A stretch of 64,000 bases of DNA from Sphingomonas sp. LC-1 (GTDB taxonomy: Bacteria; Pseudomonadota; Alphaproteobacteria; Sphingomonadales; Sphingomonadaceae), in the NCBI RefSeq assembly GCF_025371035.1, contig NZ_JANZXB010000007.1, positions 124,001 to 188,000 of the forward strand, written 5' to 3'. Numbering within the stretch: the first letter of the stretch is position 1; the number at the start of each line of letters is the position of its first letter. The position numbers were made by a program, and so were the translations under genes. Of the stretch, positions 29,960-38,706 are shown one piece after another. The notes beneath the pieces are model-generated. The model saw only the letters and a list, made by a program, of their open reading frames with translations, ran no database searches and was not told the origin of the DNA.

Positions 29960-30739
29960 TCAACCGCCCAGCGCCTCGATCAGCGACTTGACCTTCTGCT
30001 GACGCCATTGGGGCAACGGCGCGACCAGCCAATAGCCCATGCGCGACGGCACCGCCTCGCCGGTCGCCACGACGCGTCCCTCGGCCAGATCGCGTTCGGC
30101 GAGCAGATGCGGGACGATGGCGCGTCCCAGCCCCGCCGCCACCGCGTCGATCGCCAGCCCTGCATCCGTCACGCGGACCAGCGGCGCCCCTTCTTCGGGC
30201 GCACCCGGCCAGGCGATCAGCGGTGCGTCGGCCGGGCCAATGGGAATCATCCCGTCCGACTCGATCGCCTCGCCCTCCAGCCCGCCAGGGCCATCGCCCC
30301 AACGAATGGCGAGGTCGAGATTGGCCTCGGTGAAGTCCAGCCCCTCGTCCGACGCGATCAGCGAGAAGCGAAGGTCCGGATCCGCCGCCGCGATGGCGGC
30401 CAGGCGCGGCATCAGCCATTTTTCGGTCACGTCGCGCGGGGCGGCGATGGTCAGCGACTTGGACGACTGGCCCGCCTGCATGGCGCGCACGGCATCCTCG
30501 AACTGCAGGAAGCCCGCGCGAAGCGGTGCAAGCCCCGCCTCCGCCTCGGGCGTCAGCTCCAGCCCGCGCGTGGTCCGCCGGAACAGCACGACGCCCAGCG
30601 TGTCCTCCAGCGCGCGGATCTGCTGCCCCACCGCCGCCGGGGTCACCGCCAGTTCGTCGGCAGCGCGCGTGAAGCTCAGATGCCGGGCCGCCGCGTCGAG
30701 CACGCGCAGGCCGTTGAGCGGCAGATGCGTCCGCTTCAC
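29960..30739 (-). CDS. LysR-family transcriptional regulator (GcvA-like)
   Basis: A 259-residue regulator. The N-terminal winged helix (1-62: LNGLRVLDAAARHLSFTRAADEL, TPAAVGQQIRALEDTLG) is typical of the GcvA/AmpR branch. The effector domain follows, but the protein is about 35-40 residues shorter than usual for the family. It starts at GTG overlapping the apaG stop (GTGA), so it is the last gene of metZ-apaG-lysR. Its target is unknown; a role in sulfur amino-acid control would be inference from the operon. Confidence 0.88.
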   Translation of the reverse strand: MKRTHLPLNGLRVLDAAARHLSFTRAADELAVTPAAVGQQIRALEDTLGVVLFRRTTRGLELTPEAEAGLAPLRAGFLQFEDAVRAMQAGQSSKSLTIAAPRDVTEKWLMPRLAAIAAADPDLRFSLIASDEGLDFTEANLDLAIRWGDGPGGLEGEAIESDGMIPIGPADAPLIAWPGAPEEGAPLVRVTDAGLAIDAVAAGLGRAIVPHLLAERDLAEGRVVATGEAVPSRMGYWLVAPLPQWRQQKVKSLIEALGG

Positions 30740-31134
30740 GATTCCACCGCCGGCGCGACCAGCGCGAACTGGGGGATGGCCGCGTCGAAGGTCACGCCAT
30801 CCGCGCCGACCATCCGGTAACTGCCCTGCATCGCGCCACTGGTCGTGGCCAGCGGACAGCCCGAGACATAGTCGTAAGATGCGCCCGGCTGGATCACCGG
30901 CTGTTCGCCGACCACGCCTTCGCCCTCGACCGAATGGCGCGCGCCGCGTCCGTCGGTGATGATCCAGCGGCGGGTCAGCAACTGCACCGGCTGGTCCCCG
31001 CCATTCTCGATGCGGACATGATAGGCCCAGAACCAGCGCCCACGCTGCGGCTCGGACTGTTCGGGCAGATAGCTGACCGACACGCGGACCGTCACCGGCC
31101 CGCTCGTCAGTGCGTGGGGGAAGAGCGCCTTCAC
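30736..31134 (-). CDS. apaG: ApaG domain protein
   Basis: A 132-residue protein with an immunoglobulin-like fold. Motifs include VSVSYLPEQSEPQRGRWFWAYHVRIENGG split across two strands, RWIITDGRG and GVVGEQPVIQPGASYDYVSG, ending in GSYRMVGADG. ApaG was linked genetically to cobalt/magnesium resistance, but its biochemical role is not settled. It starts at GTG overlapping the metZ stop and overlaps lysR at its end, so it is translationally coupled on both sides. Confidence 0.94.
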   Translation of the reverse strand: MKALFPHALTSGPVTVRVSVSYLPEQSEPQRGRWFWAYHVRIENGGDQPVQLLTRRWIITDGRGARHSVEGEGVVGEQPVIQPGASYDYVSGCPLATTSGAMQGSYRMVGADGVTFDAAIPQFALVAPAVES

Positions 31135-32339
31135 AGACTCACGGCGCGCAGCGCCTGGTCGAGATCGTCGATCAGGTCGTCCGCATCCTCCAGCCCGATA
31201 TTGAGGCGCAGCATCCCCTCGCCGATCCCCATCTCGACCCGCTTGTCCTCGGCGACGCCCGCATGGGTGGTCGAAGCGGGATGGGTCATCAGCGAGCGCG
31301 AGTCGCCGATATTGTTGGAGATGTCGATCAACTCCAGCGCGTCGAGCAGGCCGTGCGCCTGTTCGCGACCGCCATCGAGTTCGATTGCGAAGATGCTGCC
31401 GCCCGCCTTCATCTGGCGCATGGCGAGTTCATGCTGCGGATGGCTGGGCAGCGCCGGGCACAGGACGCGCGGCACGCGTCCCTCCAGGAACCGCGCGACC
31501 TTCAGCGCCGATTCCGACTGGCGATGGATGCGCAGGTCCAGCGTCTCCAGCCCCTTGAGCACCACCCAGGCGTTGAACGCCGACAGGGTCGGGCCGGTGT
31601 TGCGGGTGAAGGGCAGCAGCGTGTTGGTGATGAAATCCTCGGTCCCGCACACCGCGCCTGCCAGCACGCGGCCCTGCCCATCCATCATCTTCGTGGCGGA
31701 ATAGGCGGTCACGTCCGCGCCGAAATCCATCGGCCGCTGGAGTGCGGGCGTCGCAAACGCATTGTCGACGACCGTGGTGATCCCCCGCTCGCGCGCGATG
31801 GCGCAGATCGCCTCCAGATCCGCCACGTCCATCGTCGGATTGGCGGGCGTTTCGAAGAAGAAGACCTTGGTCTCGGGCCGCACCGCGTCGAGGAATGCCT
31901 GCGGATCGCGCGCATCGACGACGGTGGTCGCAATACCGAACTTGGGCAGCAGCGTGTCGGTCAGCCAGCGGCACGACCCGAACGCCGCGCGCCCGCCGAC
32001 CAGATGGTCGCCCGCCTGCAACTGACACAGCAGCACCGCGGTCATCGCCGCCATGCCCGACGCCATGGTCCGGCACGCCTCGGCACCCTCCAGCAGCGCG
32101 ATGCGCTGTTCGAGCATTTCGACGGTCGGGTTCTGGAGGCGGGAATAGGTCATCCCCTCCTGCTCGCCCGCGAACCGCGCCGCGGCATCGCCCGCCCGGT
32201 CATAGCAATAGCCCGAGGTGAGGAAGATCGCCTCGGAGGTTTCGCCATATTCGGACCGCGCGGTGCCGCCCCGAACGGCCTGCGTCGCGGGGCGCCAGTG
32301 GTTGGTGATCGAACGGTCCTGGCCAGTCTTGCGCTTCAT
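31131..32339 (-). CDS. metZ: O-succinylhomoserine sulfhydrylase
   Basis: A 402-residue pyridoxal-phosphate enzyme of the Cys/Met metabolism family making homocysteine directly from O-succinylhomoserine and sulfide. It shows YSRLQNPTVEMLEQRIALLEGAEA, VDNAFATPALQRP and the PLP Lys segment AYSATKMMDGQGR. The ATG at 32339 has GGACGG upstream and matches the usual N terminus (ITNHWRPATQAVRGG). It is first of the metZ-apaG-lysR operon, divergent from a small lipoprotein gene. Confidence 0.94.
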   Translation of the reverse strand: MKRKTGQDRSITNHWRPATQAVRGGTARSEYGETSEAIFLTSGYCYDRAGDAAARFAGEQEGMTYSRLQNPTVEMLEQRIALLEGAEACRTMASGMAAMTAVLLCQLQAGDHLVGGRAAFGSCRWLTDTLLPKFGIATTVVDARDPQAFLDAVRPETKVFFFETPANPTMDVADLEAICAIARERGITTVVDNAFATPALQRPMDFGADVTAYSATKMMDGQGRVLAGAVCGTEDFITNTLLPFTRNTGPTLSAFNAWVVLKGLETLDLRIHRQSESALKVARFLEGRVPRVLCPALPSHPQHELAMRQMKAGGSIFAIELDGGREQAHGLLDALELIDISNNIGDSRSLMTHPASTTHAGVAEDKRVEMGIGEGMLRLNIGLEDADDLIDDLDQALRAVSL

Positions 32340-32476
32340 GCCCGTCCATTTGCCGTTCCGGGGGGCGGGGTTCAAGGATATTCGGACGCCAGGCTTGCAA
32401 GTGTCGCCGTTACCCGAGCGGAACGAAGTTGCGCGCGTCCCGGTTATGCGCATCCGATCCAACAGGGAGAATGAAA

Positions 32477-32782
32477 ATGAAGATCCGCATCGGCCTGCTG
32501 ATGGCCGCAAGCCTGGTGTCGCTGTCGGCCTGCAACAGCAAGGGCACCGACAAGCTGGCGGAGAATGTCGAAAAGGCCGCCGACAACCGGGCCGACACCA
32601 TGGAGACTCAGGCGGACGCGCTGCGCAACGAGGCCAAGGCGCTCGACCAGAAGGCCGAAAAGACTCGCGACTATGCCGAGGACCGCGCCGACGCGATCAA
32701 GGCGGCAGACGTCAACGCCAGCGCGATGAGCCCGGAACAGCGCGAAGCGATCGTCGCAAACCAGGCTGCGGCGGTTCGGTAA
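32477..32782 (+). CDS. Small lipoprotein of unknown function
   Basis: A 101-residue lipoprotein with signal MKIRIGLLMAASLVSLSAC (lipobox LSAC, Cys19). The mature part is a highly charged Ala/Glu/Asp/Lys/Arg-rich helix predicted to be coiled coil (about 25-85). ATG 32477 is preferred to the ATG six bases earlier because AGGGAGA is then 7 nt away. I do not recognise a named family; similar Ala-rich helical lipoproteins are common in sphingomonads. Divergent from metZ. Confidence 0.75.
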   Translation: MKIRIGLLMAASLVSLSACNSKGTDKLAENVEKAADNRADTMETQADALRNEAKALDQKAEKTRDYAEDRADAIKAADVNASAMSPEQREAIVANQAAAVR

Positions 32783-32791
32783 CGACGCCAA

Positions 32792-32902
32792 ATCCCCCCT
32801 GTTAAGGGGCGGTGGCAGTCCGCAGGACTGACGGAGGGGTGTTACCATCGGCGCAGACACCCCTTTCACCAGTGCCGCATTCCCTCCGTTACAGGAAGGG
32901 AA
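32792..32902. repeat. Dispersed palindromic repeat, family A (copy 3)
   Basis: Arms CCCCCCTGTTAAGGGGCGG and CCCTCCGTTACAGGAAGGG with core GGAGGGGTGTTACCATC...GACACCCCTTTC and the hairpin CAGTCCGCAGGACTG. One arm is more degenerate than in copies 2 and 4. It lies between the convergent lipoprotein and beta-galactosidase genes. Confidence 0.7.
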
Positions 32903-32907
32903 TGCGA

Positions 32908-34767
32908 CTATTGCGCCTCGCGATGGTTGGTCACCTTGCCATAGATCGGCTTGGTGACCGTGGTCAGGCGATCGCCGGCATCGCCGGTCAGGTCGAGGAA
33001 CAGGATGCGGTTCGCCCCCGGCTTCATCCACGGCGCGGGCGTAAACAGCGTATGGACCGGTCCGATCCCCCAGTAGCGGCCCAGATTATGGCCGTTGAAC
33101 CACAACTGCCCCTTATGCGCGCCGCGCATGTCGAGATAGGTGTCGGCGGGTTTCGCCACCCTCATCTCCGCCTCGTAGAAGCAGGGACCGGAGCAGGGCT
33201 TGGCTGACAGCTTCAACCCCGACACATCGTCCATCGGCAGGCGGAACATCTGCCAGTCGCGCAAGGCCTGCCCGGCCAGCGTCACCGCCCCGGTAAGCCC
33301 GGTCTGTTCGGTCCGGATCGCATGGCTGTAGTTCACCCGCCCGGTATTCTCGACCAGGATGTCCAGCGTGGCGGGCGCGGTGCGCGCGGGCAGTTCCACC
33401 GTTTCCTGATCGAGCCGCCGGTCGAGCGTGCCGACCAGCTTGCGGCCGAGATAGACCTGCGCATAGCTGTGCATGCCCTTGAGCATCAGCGTCCCCGCCG
33501 GGCCCTTTGGCACGGTAACGCGGTAGAGGACGTAACCATAATTCTGGTCGAGCTCCTCGAACGTCTTGGGCTCGGCCGCGCGCACCGGCTGGGGAAGATT
33601 GTCCCATAGCGACGCGCTGCGCCGGATGGCGGAGACGGGGAAGCTCTGCGCCACGGTCGCCGCGGGCGTCGGCGCGGCGGGCTTGCCGGTGACCTCGGCG
33701 ATGGCGGCAGCGATCAAGCCATATTTGTAGCGTGGATTGCCCGCCTCATCGATTGGCGTGTCATAATCATAGCTGGTCGTGTCGGGGTGATAGTCCTTGC
33801 CGGTGTGCGAATCCGCCCCGTTCATCCAGCCGAAGGTGGTGCCGCCATGCACCATGTAGAGCGAGATCGAATAGCCGCGCTTGAGCATATAGGCCATTTC
33901 CTCGGCCTCTTTCTTGCCGTCGGTCTCGTGATGCTCCTCACCCCATTTGTCGAACCAGCCCGCCCAATATTCGCCGACCATGCGCAGGCCGTCGGGGCGG
34001 AACGCCTCCAGCTTGGCGATCGCGTTCTGCGCGCCGCCCGACCCGAAATTGACGACCGAGGGCAGGTTGGGCAGCGAACCCTTGGCCAGATCGCCGCCCT
34101 GGTTGGAGGTGAACAGCACGCCGTCCGCGAACCCGGCGCGCTTGTACGTCGCCTCCAGACCGCGCAAATAGGCCTGATCGTCGCCGAACGCGCCATATTC
34201 ATTCTCAAGCTGAAGCGCGACGATCGGCCCGCCATTCTTCATCAGCAGCGGCTTCACCTCCTGCCCCAACCGCATCAGCCAGCGATCGACGGCGGCGGTA
34301 TATTGGGGATCGGTCGAACGCAGCACGAGGCTGCGATCCTTGAGCAGCCAGGAGGGATAGCCGCCCAACTCCCACTCGGCACAGACATAGGGACCGGGAC
34401 GCAGGATCACGTCCAGCCCTTCGGCCTGGGCATCGCGGATAAAGGCGACGATGTCGTTCTGCCCGCTAAAGTCATAGACTCCGGGGCGCGGTTCGTGCGC
34501 GTTCCAGAAGGCATAGGTGGTGATGGTGTTCAGACCCATCGCCTTGGCCTTGCGCAACCGGTCGCGCCAATAGGCACGCGGGATGCGGACATAATGCATC
34601 TCGCCGGAAATGACCTGATGCGGCTGGCCGTTACGGAGGAAGCCTTTGCCCTTCACCTCGAAACTGCGGGCGGGATCGTCATTGGCGGTGGGGATTTGGG
34701 CCGACAGGGGGGACAGCGCCGTCGCCGCCAAAATTCCGAACACCATCGATCGAACCGCTCGCGTCAC
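32908..34767 (-). CDS. GH35 beta-galactosidase, exported
   Basis: A 619-residue glycoside hydrolase with signal peptide (about 1-23, ending PLSAQ). The catalytic TIM barrel holds ISGEMHYVRIPRAYWRDRL, the acid/base Glu in LQLENEYG (about residue 190) and the nucleophile in VGEYWAGWFDKWG (about residue 266). Jelly-roll domains follow, ending with QLWFNGHNLGRYWGIGP. It would release terminal galactose from plant or microbial glycans in the periplasm or outside. GTG at 34767 is chosen because GGGAGAG precedes it and it adds Arg residues to the signal peptide; an ATG lies seven codons later. A GntR-type operator lies upstream. Confidence 0.93.
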   Translation of the reverse strand: MTRAVRSMVFGILAATALSPLSAQIPTANDDPARSFEVKGKGFLRNGQPHQVISGEMHYVRIPRAYWRDRLRKAKAMGLNTITTYAFWNAHEPRPGVYDFSGQNDIVAFIRDAQAEGLDVILRPGPYVCAEWELGGYPSWLLKDRSLVLRSTDPQYTAAVDRWLMRLGQEVKPLLMKNGGPIVALQLENEYGAFGDDQAYLRGLEATYKRAGFADGVLFTSNQGGDLAKGSLPNLPSVVNFGSGGAQNAIAKLEAFRPDGLRMVGEYWAGWFDKWGEEHHETDGKKEAEEMAYMLKRGYSISLYMVHGGTTFGWMNGADSHTGKDYHPDTTSYDYDTPIDEAGNPRYKYGLIAAAIAEVTGKPAAPTPAATVAQSFPVSAIRRSASLWDNLPQPVRAAEPKTFEELDQNYGYVLYRVTVPKGPAGTLMLKGMHSYAQVYLGRKLVGTLDRRLDQETVELPARTAPATLDILVENTGRVNYSHAIRTEQTGLTGAVTLAGQALRDWQMFRLPMDDVSGLKLSAKPCSGPCFYEAEMRVAKPADTYLDMRGAHKGQLWFNGHNLGRYWGIGPVHTLFTPAPWMKPGANRILFLDLTGDAGDRLTTVTKPIYGKVTNHREAQ

Positions 34768-34864
34768 GTCACTCTCCCGCCATTCGGACCGGACGGGATG
34801 TGTCGGACGATAGGCCCCATCCCTGCCCTTTCGCCATGGGTGCCATGCGGAAGCACGTTCGTCA

Positions 34865-34879
34865 AATTGTCTGACCATT
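34865..34879. promoter_or_regulatory. GntR/FadR-type operator candidate upstream of the beta-galactosidase
   Basis: The near-palindrome AATTGTCTGACCATT contains a perfect match to the FadR-subfamily GntR consensus TNGTNNNACNA (34867-34877). It lies about 100 bp upstream of the beta-galactosidase start, between that gene and the divergent mannosyltransferase gene. No GntR gene is in the window. The rest of 34768-35139 (372 bp) holds no gene I can support. Confidence 0.4.
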
Positions 34880-35139
34880 GACCCTTGCAAGTCGATGCCC
34901 TCGACCACCGCGACGGCGTGCAATGTTAAACACGCATTATTCAGAATGCGCCGCGCGGCGCATAGGGCAACTTGCTGGGGAGGAATTTGCGCTGAGGGCG
35001 CAGATGCGCATAACGTCGGCGGCAGGCTGTCCGACCGTCCGATCAGCGCACACCTCTGCTCCCCAATTCCATATCGACAGGGACATTGGATGCGCGGCCA
35101 GCCGCGCCAACCCCATTGCCCCGTCCCCGCTCCAGCGTC

Positions 35140-36396
35140 ATGACCTTTGCCATGCGCCGCCTGCTCGCCCCTATCAGCCGCCCGGTCCCGGCGCTGCTTG
35201 CCATTCTCATCGCCGCACAGGCGCTGTTCTGCTGGCGGTTGACGACACCGCACATGCTTGTCTTCGACGAGGTGCATTACGTCCCCGCCGCGCGCACGTT
35301 GCTGGCGCTGGAGGGACCGGTGAATATCGAGCATCCGCTGCTCGGCAAGGCGCTGATCGCGCTTGGTATCCTGATCTTCGGCGATGATCCGCTCGGTTGG
35401 CGGGCGCTGTCGACGCTGGCGGGGACCGCGATCGTCGGGGGCGTGTTCGCCATCGTCTGGCTGATGACGCATCGAACCCGCGCGGCGGCGATCGGGGCGG
35501 GGCTGACCCTGGTCAACTTCATGGTGCTGATCCAGGCGCGGATCGCGATGCTCGACGGGTTCATGGCGGCCTTCGTCGTGCTGGCGGTGGCGGCCATGGG
35601 CTGGGCGATGCGGGGATCGGTGTCGCAGAGCCGCTGGCGGTGGACGCTGGGCGCGGTGCTGCTCGGGCTGGCGGTCGGGGTCAAGTGGGCGGCGGTGCCC
35701 TATCTGGGCTATGCCGCGATCGGCTTCGTCCTGATGAAGCGCGGCGATCCGACGCGCTGGCCCGGCCTCTCCTGGTGGTCGGCCTGGGCGCTGCTGGGTC
35801 TGGCGGCGATGCTTGCCTATCTGGCGACCTTTGCCCCTGCCTTCTTCTATGCGCGCGAGCCGATGACGCTGGCGCACCTCCTGCCCTTTCAGTGGGAGAT
35901 GTATGCCCGCCAGACCCAGGTCCTGCCGCCGCATCATTACCAGTCGGCCTGGTGGAGCTGGCCGGTGATCGGGCGGCCGATCTGGTATTTCTATGAGGTC
36001 GCCGACGGCGCGCAGCGGGGCATCTTCCTGCTCGGCAATCCGGCGGTGATGTGGGGCGGGCTGGTCGCGGTGGCGGCCTGTGCGCTGGGCTGGCTGCGCA
36101 CCCGCGAGATGCGGCTGGGCGTCGCGGCGGCGCTTTGGATCGGTGGCTTCGCGGTGTGGGCGATCATCCCCAAGTCGCTGGGTTTCTATTATTATTACTT
36201 CCTGCCGGCGATCTGGCTGTCGGTCGCGCTGGCGGTGGCGATCGATCGGTGGCGGGCGGCGCTGCGCGACTGGGACGAGGCCTATCTGGTCGCGGCCGTG
36301 TGTCTGTTCGTCTATTTCTATCCGATCCTGACCGCGGGGGCCTTGGCGGGGCCACGATCCTTCCTTCGGTGGACGTGGTTTACCGATTGGCGGTGA
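35140..36396 (+). CDS. GT39 protein O-mannosyltransferase family protein
   Basis: A 418-residue polytopic inner-membrane protein with about ten helices, of the PMT family (dolichyl-phosphate-mannose-protein mannosyltransferase). The essential acidic pair Asp43-Glu44 lies in MLVFDEVHYVP, followed by NIEHPLLGKALIALG and LLPFQWEMYARQ. The C-terminal PMT_4TMC region holds SLGFYYYYFLPAIWL. It would transfer a sugar from a polyprenyl-phosphate carrier to exported proteins. The ATG at 35140 is chosen (others at 35086 and 35152 are possible). A GT2-GtrA gene that could make its donor is convergent with it. Confidence 0.88.
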   Translation: MTFAMRRLLAPISRPVPALLAILIAAQALFCWRLTTPHMLVFDEVHYVPAARTLLALEGPVNIEHPLLGKALIALGILIFGDDPLGWRALSTLAGTAIVGGVFAIVWLMTHRTRAAAIGAGLTLVNFMVLIQARIAMLDGFMAAFVVLAVAAMGWAMRGSVSQSRWRWTLGAVLLGLAVGVKWAAVPYLGYAAIGFVLMKRGDPTRWPGLSWWSAWALLGLAAMLAYLATFAPAFFYAREPMTLAHLLPFQWEMYARQTQVLPPHHYQSAWWSWPVIGRPIWYFYEVADGAQRGIFLLGNPAVMWGGLVAVAACALGWLRTREMRLGVAAALWIGGFAVWAIIPKSLGFYYYYFLPAIWLSVALAVAIDRWRAALRDWDEAYLVAAVCLFVYFYPILTAGALAGPRSFLRWTWFTDWR

Positions 36397-36410
36397 AGGG
36401 CGGGACGTGC

Positions 36411-36478
36411 ACTTCGACTTCGCTCAGTGCGAACGGCGTTTCGTACCAAGCTCCGTTCAGGCTGAGCGAAGTCGAAGC
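36411..36478. repeat. Dispersed REP-like inverted repeat, family B (copy 2)
   Basis: The cleanest copy: ACTTCGACTTCGCTCAGTGC with the facing arm GGCTGAGCGAAGTCGAAG, separated by about 30 bp with GAACGG/CCGTTC. It sits between convergent genes. Confidence 0.8.
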
Positions 36479-36502
36479 CCACGCCCCGCCATCACCGCCA
36501 GC

Positions 36503-37603
36503 TCAATACCGCCCCCACACGAACCGCGACGACAGCGCGTAATTCCATACCGCGCCGACCAGCACCCCAATCAGCGCCGACACAGCCCATTCGTTCGCCC
36601 GTGCATCGTGCAGAAAGGCCGCAACGCCGACATTGGCAATCGCCCCCACCGCGCAGACCAGGCAGAAGGACACCCAGCCGTCGAGCAGCGGCCGGAATCC
36701 CCGCAACCGCCGATCGCGATAGGTCAGCGCGTTGTTCAGGAAGAAGTTGAACGTCATCGCCGCCGCCACCGCGACGATCTGGCTGGCCAGGAAGGTCGCG
36801 CCGAGCAGCACGAAGAACAGGCTGAGCACCGCCATATGGACGCCCACGCCCAGCACCCCGATCGCGGAGAACATGGCGAAGCGCACCGGCACCACCTTCC
36901 CGAAACGACGGTCGTAGAGCGCAATCAGATATTCCATCGCGACGACGTGATCGAGCTTCGACTCGCCCTCGGTCCGCACGCGGAAGACATAGGGCATCTC
37001 GGCGGCGCGCAAGGGGCGCGGCGAGGCGCTCATGATGTCGAGCAGGATCTTGAAGCCGATTCCCGACAGATGCGGCACCGTCTCGCGCGCCACGGCCGTA
37101 CGGACCATGAAGAAGCCGCTCATCGGGTCGGACAGGTTCACGTTCAGCACCCGCTGCGACAGCCGGGTCGCAAAGGCCGACTTGGCCACCCGGTCGCGGT
37201 CCCAGTCGCCCGTCCCGCCGCCATCCACGAAGCGCGAGCCGACGACGATGTCGAGATCATCCTCCGCCTGCAACCGGTCGAGCATCTTCGGCAGCAGCGT
37301 CTCGTCATGCTGCAGATCGCCGTCGATCACCGCCACGACGGACGCGGCGGTGGCGCACATCCCCTCGATACAGGCCGAGGACAGCCCGCGCCGTCCGATC
37401 CGCTGGATCACCCGGACGCGGGGATCGACCCGTGCCAGTTCGCGCGCGGCATCCGCCGTGCCGTCGGGGCTGTTGTCGTCGACGAAGATCGCCTCCCACC
37501 GCCGCCCGGCCAGCGCCTGGTCGAGCTTGGCGATGAGCACGGGCACATTGGCGCGCTCGTTGAAGGTCGGGATGACGACCGCGAGTTCGAGGAGCGCGCT
37601 CAC
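36503..37603 (-). CDS. GT2 glycosyltransferase fused to GtrA-like domain (polyprenyl-phosphate mannose synthase type)
   Basis: A 366-residue membrane enzyme. The N-terminal GT2 domain (1 to about 230) has VVIPTFNERANV, IFVDDNSPDGT and DGDLQHDE (the DxD-type metal site), like dolichyl-phosphate mannose synthases (DPM1). The C-terminal part (about 235-366) has four helices of the GtrA family (FNFFLNNALTYRDRR, WNYALSSRFVWGRY). It would form polyprenyl-phosphate-hexose at the cytoplasmic face. It initiates at GTG 5 nt after leuB, so it is in the leuB transcript. Confidence 0.9.
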   Translation of the reverse strand: MSALLELAVVIPTFNERANVPVLIAKLDQALAGRRWEAIFVDDNSPDGTADAARELARVDPRVRVIQRIGRRGLSSACIEGMCATAASVVAVIDGDLQHDETLLPKMLDRLQAEDDLDIVVGSRFVDGGGTGDWDRDRVAKSAFATRLSQRVLNVNLSDPMSGFFMVRTAVARETVPHLSGIGFKILLDIMSASPRPLRAAEMPYVFRVRTEGESKLDHVVAMEYLIALYDRRFGKVVPVRFAMFSAIGVLGVGVHMAVLSLFFVLLGATFLASQIVAVAAAMTFNFFLNNALTYRDRRLRGFRPLLDGWVSFCLVCAVGAIANVGVAAFLHDARANEWAVSALIGVLVGAVWNYALSSRFVWGRY

Positions 37604-37608
37604 CGGTA

Positions 37609-38652
37609 TCAGAGGCGCTCGAGGATCGCGTCGGCCATGGCGCGGGTCGACAGGCTGCCGCCCAGATCGCCGGTCCGCGCGCCGTCGCGGATCGCGCCCG
37701 CCACCGCCGCGTCGATCCGGTCGGCGGCCTCGCCCAGCCCCAGCGAATGGCGCAGCATCATCGCCGAGGACAGGATCGCCGCGCACGGGTTGGCCTTGCC
37801 CTGCCCGGCAATGTCGGGGGCCGAGCCATGGATCGGCTCGTACAGCCCCTTGCCCGTCGCGCCGAGCGCGGCCGAGGGCAGCATCCCGATCGAGCCCGCG
37901 CACATCGACGCCTGATCCGAGAGGATATCGCCGAACAGATTGCCGGTCAGGATCACGTCGAACTGGCCCGGATCGCGCACCAGCTGCATGGCGCAATTGT
38001 CGACATACATATGCTCGAGCGCGACCTCGGGGTAATCCCTGGCCACCTCGACCACCACGTCGCGCCAAAGCTGCGACGTTTCCAGCACATTGGCCTTGTC
38101 CACCGACAGCAGGCGACGGCGACGGCGCATCGCGGTCTCGAAGCCGACGCGGGCGATCCGCGCGACCTCTTCCTCGTCATAGCGCATCAGGTCATGACCC
38201 TCGCGCAGACCCGCCTCGGTGGTGCCGCGCCCCTTGGCGCCGAAATAGACGTCGCCGGTCAGCTCGCGCACGATCACCATGTCGATGCGCCGCGCGATGT
38301 CAGGACGCAGCGAGCTGGCATCCTCCAGCCCCTCGAACAGCCGGGCGGGGCGCAGATTGGCGAATAGGCCGAACGCCTTGCGCAGCCCCAGGATCGCCTG
38401 TTCGGGCCGATGCGCACGCTCCAGCGTGTCGAAGCGCGGATCGCCGACCGCCCCGAACAGCAGCGCATCGGCGCGCTCCGCCACCGCCAGCGTCTCGGGC
38501 GGCAGCGGATGGCCCGCCGCTTCATACGCCGCGCCACCGACCTTGGCCTCCTCGAAGGTCAGGCCCAGGTCCAGCGCCTCCAGCACGCGCCGCGCTTCCG
38601 CCGTCACTTCCGGCCCGATGCCGTCACCGGCGAGGATCGCGATCAATGCCAT
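37609..38652 (-). CDS. leuB: 3-isopropylmalate dehydrogenase
   Basis: A 347-residue NAD-dependent enzyme of leucine synthesis. It has the GDGIGPEV start, [12 protein letters not shown], the catalytic Tyr/Lys region with [14 protein letters not shown], and [14 protein letters not shown] followed by [18 protein letters not shown]. Length and motifs are standard. leuC/D are not adjacent, unlike many genomes; recO is upstream and the GT2-GtrA gene downstream on the same strand. Confidence 0.97.
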   Translation of the reverse strand: MALIAILAGDGIGPEVTAEARRVLEALDLGLTFEEAKVGGAAYEAAGHPLPPETLAVAERADALLFGAVGDPRFDTLERAHRPEQAILGLRKAFGLFANLRPARLFEGLEDASSLRPDIARRIDMVIVRELTGDVYFGAKGRGTTEAGLREGHDLMRYDEEEVARIARVGFETAMRRRRRLLSVDKANVLETSQLWRDVVVEVARDYPEVALEHMYVDNCAMQLVRDPGQFDVILTGNLFGDILSDQASMCAGSIGMLPSAALGATGKGLYEPIHGSAPDIAGQGKANPCAAILSSAMMLRHSLGLGEAADRIDAAVAGAIRDGARTGDLGGSLSTRAMADAILERL

Positions 38653-38706
38653 GGGTGGCCCCTTCTTACCTATGTTCGGAGCGCCCTTTGCCTTAGCGGG
38701 CAGGCA

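Noticed and set aside
32340-32476. A SAM-II riboswitch upstream of metZ
   Set aside because: The region has none of the conserved SAM-II pseudoknot sequence; only weak promoter-like boxes are seen.
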